Shown: one piece after another, positions 6,561 through 8,190 of the stretch
How the letters are laid out: each line of letters begins with the position of its first letter
How positions within the stretch are numbered: the stretch's first letter is position 1
Assembly: GCA_903920415.1 (NCBI GenBank)
Contig: CAIXMD010000213.1
Location: forward strand, 1 to 8,190
DNA: 8,190 nt
Direction: 5' to 3'
Source: an uncultured Desulfomonile sp.
GTDB lineage: Bacteria; Desulfobacterota; Desulfomonilia; Desulfomonilales; Desulfomonilaceae
Notes under the pieces: model-generated
What the model was told of the DNA's origin: nothing
Database searches by the model: none
What the model saw: the letters and a program-made list of their open reading frames with translations, nothing else
Position numbers and translations under genes: made by a program

Positions 6561-7676
6561 GTGACGGCGAGGGACCTTGCTTTCAAAGTGATGAAGCTCA
6601 TTCCCTCTGGGGGGGGAATTGGTTTGGGGAGACTTGGGGCGCTGGGGTTGGCCGGGTTAGAATATGCGACCACCGTTAAGGTGTGGAACCTTTTGCGGTG
6701 TGAGCTGGATCGGCTTCTCAGAGTAGCGCATCCGAAAGCATTCCCTTACATAGCGATAATCGATGTGGCCAACACGTGCAATCTCAGGTGTCCCTACTGT
6801 CCGACCGGTCGCAGGCAAAAGAGTGGTCGAGACAAAATTTTCATTGAACCGGACTTAGTTCGACAATTGTTGGATGATGTTGGAAAGTACCTTGTAAGCG
6901 TCAATTTATTCAATTGGGGAGAGCCGCTGCTGCACCCAAGAATTGTTGAAATTGTAGAACTTATACATTCCCGGGGCATCTGGACCGTATTGTCAACAAA
7001 TCTGAGCATAAACAATAAAAAGGTTCTTGAGGATCTCTGCGATGCGGGTTTAGATTTTATGTTTGTCAGCATAAGTGGTTCTTCCCAGGAGACATATGAG
7101 GAATATCACCGTGGGGGAAAGCTTGACCTGGTGTTGGAAAATATTCGTCACATCATTCAGTACAGGCGAGACAACAACTCAAAAAATCCTATTGTTGAAT
7201 TGAAGTACTTGGTCTTTAAGCACAATGAACGTGAGATCGAGGCTGCAAAGAAAATGGCCCAGGAAGTTGGTGTGGACCTCTTCAGATGCGTTCATGCCGG
7301 CGGCCCTGAGTGGGCTGAATCAGAGCTGGGTAGAGGCCAGGCCCTTTTAGGTCGCTTGTTTGGTGCCGAGCGTTGTAAACAGCTCTGGCAAGCATTAGTT
7401 CTGAATTCTGACGGGGGTCTTGCACCATGCTGTTACCTGTATTTCAAAGAAGATGACTTCGCAGAATACAACGGAAATGACATCGCGGAGGTTCGTCAAA
7501 ACGAGAAATTCGTATTGGCTCGGAAACTATTCGACGCTTCCGCGATACGAGATCTGCCGACGGATCTTCGGCATCCCTGTCTGAAGTGCACTCTCGTGCA
7601 TGAACAACCCCATTTGCGGGAGTATCTAAAAGAAAACCCCGAGGCTGTACGAGGACATCGTACTGGTGACGCCTAA
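6561..7676 (+). CDS. Radical SAM protein with SPASM-like C-terminal domain, substrate unknown
   Basis: The 371-residue product begins with a GTG preceded by AAAGGAGG. The radical SAM core shows Cys-X3-Cys-X2-Cys (C73, C77, C80), which binds the 4Fe-4S cluster that cleaves S-adenosylmethionine. NWGEPLLHP (118-126) is the GGE-type SAM-contact strand. The C-terminal part resembles a SPASM/twitch domain: Cys272, then SDGGLAPCC (C290, C291), a GND segment (305-307) and Cys340-X2-Cys343, expected to hold an auxiliary iron-sulfur cluster. Residues 17-32 are Gly/Leu-rich and precede the barrel. Such proteins modify peptides, sugars or cofactors; no precursor peptide or partner is visible nearby, so I give no substrate. 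It is divergent from leuD and has its own promoter. The 5' coding region contains a G8 run and a G-quadruplex motif. Confidence 0.88.
   Translation: MTARDLAFKVMKLIPSGGGIGLGRLGALGLAGLEYATTVKVWNLLRCELDRLLRVAHPKAFPYIAIIDVANTCNLRCPYCPTGRRQKSGRDKIFIEPDLVRQLLDDVGKYLVSVNLFNWGEPLLHPRIVEIVELIHSRGIWTVLSTNLSINNKKVLEDLCDAGLDFMFVSISGSSQETYEEYHRGGKLDLVLENIRHIIQYRRDNNSKNPIVELKYLVFKHNEREIEAAKKMAQEVGVDLFRCVHAGGPEWAESELGRGQALLGRLFGAERCKQLWQALVLNSDGGLAPCCYLYFKEDDFAEYNGNDIAEVRQNEKFVLARKLFDASAIRDLPTDLRHPCLKCTLVHEQPHLREYLKENPEAVRGHRTGDA
6609..6656 (+). other. G8 homopolymer and G-quadruplex motif inside the radical SAM gene
   Basis: G-runs lie at 6609-6616 (8 G), 6626-6629, 6636-6639, 6644-6647 (4 G each) and 6654-6656 (3 G). 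The last four are separated by loops of 6, 4 and 6 nt, fitting the G3+N1-7 rule on the coding strand and hence in the mRNA. They encode a Gly-rich stretch, so codon choice alone may explain some of them. Confidence 0.6.
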
Positions 7677-7738
7677 AAATGCCTTCACAATCCTTCAGTT
7701 CAGTACCTGGGATCAGACATTTCCGGCTTGAGTTCTGG

Positions 7739-7760
7739 AAAAATGGGGCCATTTGGCCCA
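7739..7760 (-). terminator. Intrinsic-terminator-like hairpin, minus strand
   Basis: Read on the minus strand, TGGGCC, loop AAAT and GGCCCCA (one bulged base) form a GC-rich stem followed directly by TTTTT. It would stop leftward transcripts entering from the decayed region before they run antisense into the radical SAM gene. On the plus strand no T-run follows. Confidence 0.5.
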
Positions 7761-7851
7761 AAGACCGCCGCATAATTCCGGCTACTTTGATAGTCCTCAT
7801 GGAACGAGTTTTAGCAATCTGTTTCGAGACACCCGGTTCTATCGCTTGTGG

Positions 7852-8034
7852 TTACGGGGGTCTAGAAATGTCGACTACCAGAACTTCTTCATCACCATCA
7901 ATGAACATGGTTTTGGCGTAGAATCTCGAAAACCATTCAGCCTTCAAGATGAGCCAGAGTCGTTCGATGGGGCTAAGACCATGCCCGTGACATTCAACCT
8001 GAGATGGGTCCCTCAGTCTCCGTTTTATTGTCAT
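7852..8034 (-). pseudogene. Decayed DDE transposase fragment (IS630-like C-terminal signature)
   Basis: The 60-codon frame contains GLSPIERLWLILKAEWF, which resembles the (N)PIERLW-X-LK motif holding the catalytic Glu near the end of IS630/DDE_3 transposases. Upstream in the same frame a stop is met within a few codons. The sequence after AKT is not transposase-like and ends at a TAA, and no full-length reading frame exists in any phase. I infer a C-terminal remnant with frameshifts. The family call rests on one short motif; other rve/DDE families with IERLW-type motifs (IS3) are possible. No terminal inverted repeats were found. Confidence 0.35.
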
Positions 8035-8117
8035 CCAGCCTAAAAATCAGGGGGTGGTGACCTTACCGTGATCGGAAAGTGTCGGCCTCGTCGCGCAAAG
8101 ACTTTCTCAGTCGAAAC

Positions 8118-8190
8118 ATGTCCTCACCCATTACCAAACGGATTAGGTATATCACAAAACGGCTCGGATTTTTCCTCAGTATGCCGAAAA
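8118..8190 (+). CDS. Possible start of an unidentified gene running off the right edge
   Basis: An ATG at 8118 opens 24 codons to the window end, beginning MSSPITKRIRYITKRLGFF. The frame is also open upstream to a stop near 8058, with a GTG alternative at 8079. The start is basic and then hydrophobic, as in a membrane or peripheral protein N-terminus. No clear ribosome binding site precedes the ATG, and the opposite strand is also open here, so this is weak. Confidence 0.2.
   Translation, partial: MSSPITKRIRYITKRLGFFLSMPK

Larger units (their letters stand above)
7677..8190. other. Region without an intact gene at the right end
   Basis: After the radical SAM stop this 514-bp stretch holds only broken or short frames. 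It contains a terminator-like hairpin for the minus strand, a transposase-like remnant on the minus strand, and a possible plus-strand gene start at the right edge. The 10-mer GCCTAAAAAT occurs at 7671-7680 (including the radical SAM stop codon) and again at 8038-8047, flanking the remnant. No intrinsic terminator for the radical SAM gene is seen. Confidence 0.5.

Noticed and set aside
7444..7800. Minus-strand 118-codon frame
   Set aside because: Mostly antisense to the SPASM-like end of the radical SAM gene, with no start signal or domain.
7753..8043. Plus-strand 96-codon frame in the right region
   Set aside because: It is antisense to the transposase-like motif and shows no recognisable domain; treated as a shadow of the decayed element.
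1..8190. tRNA, rRNA, CRISPR array or riboswitch
   Set aside because: No cloverleaf with a conserved T-loop, no evenly spaced repeats and no recognisable aptamer core were seen on either strand by eye.

Overview
The window looks like bacterial chromosome of intermediate G+C. The gene content (multi-domain acyl-CoA enzymes built from MFE-2-type parts, a radical SAM/SPASM protein, a GT5 glycogen synthase) suggests an anaerobic deltaproteobacterium (Desulfobacterota, possibly a Desulfomonile- or Syntrophobacter-like lineage). That placement is an inference from protein style, not a proven identification.

Layout. Four genes run right to left on the minus strand. They are leuD (isopropylmalate dehydratase small subunit, 5786-6298), glgA (glycogen synthase, 4163-5653), a three-domain beta-oxidation protein with hydratase-2, SDR dehydrogenase and SCP-2 domains (1850-3976), and a second fusion that runs off the left edge (1-1828). 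The second fusion joins an HMG-CoA-synthase/KAS III-like domain, a DUF35 zinc-ribbon/OB domain and the start of an SDR domain. A divergent regulatory region (6299-6560) separates leuD from a plus-strand radical SAM/SPASM gene (6561-7676) with a clear promoter. The right end (7677-8190) has no intact gene. It holds a decayed DDE-transposase-like fragment, a minus-strand terminator-like hairpin and a possible gene start at the edge.

The most interesting part is the left pair of genes, which are only 21 bp apart and probably co-transcribed. They carry SDR domains about 72% identical over the 113 residues that can be compared. Together they encode hydratase, hydroxyacyl-CoA dehydrogenase, lipid/acyl-CoA carrier and a carbon-carbon bond enzyme, which is the set of activities for one beta-oxidation-type cycle. 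The condensing-enzyme-like domain lacks the catalytic cysteine (Leu at that position) and also the usual His and Asn. The hydratase lacks the Asn of the classical Asp/Asn/His site (Phe at that position). A thiolase-fold domain without cysteine paired with DUF35 recalls steroid side-chain aldolases (Ltp2 with the ChsH2 DUF35 domain). I therefore propose, as inference, a specialised acyl-CoA chain-shortening or aldol-cleavage module rather than ordinary fatty-acid oxidation.

leuD and glgA are housekeeping genes in an unusual order, with no leuC or leuB beside leuD. Each has its own TATAAT-like element, and glgA also has an operator-like perfect inverted repeat just upstream of its ribosome binding site. 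The radical SAM gene carries an eight-G run and a G-quadruplex motif shortly after its start codon.
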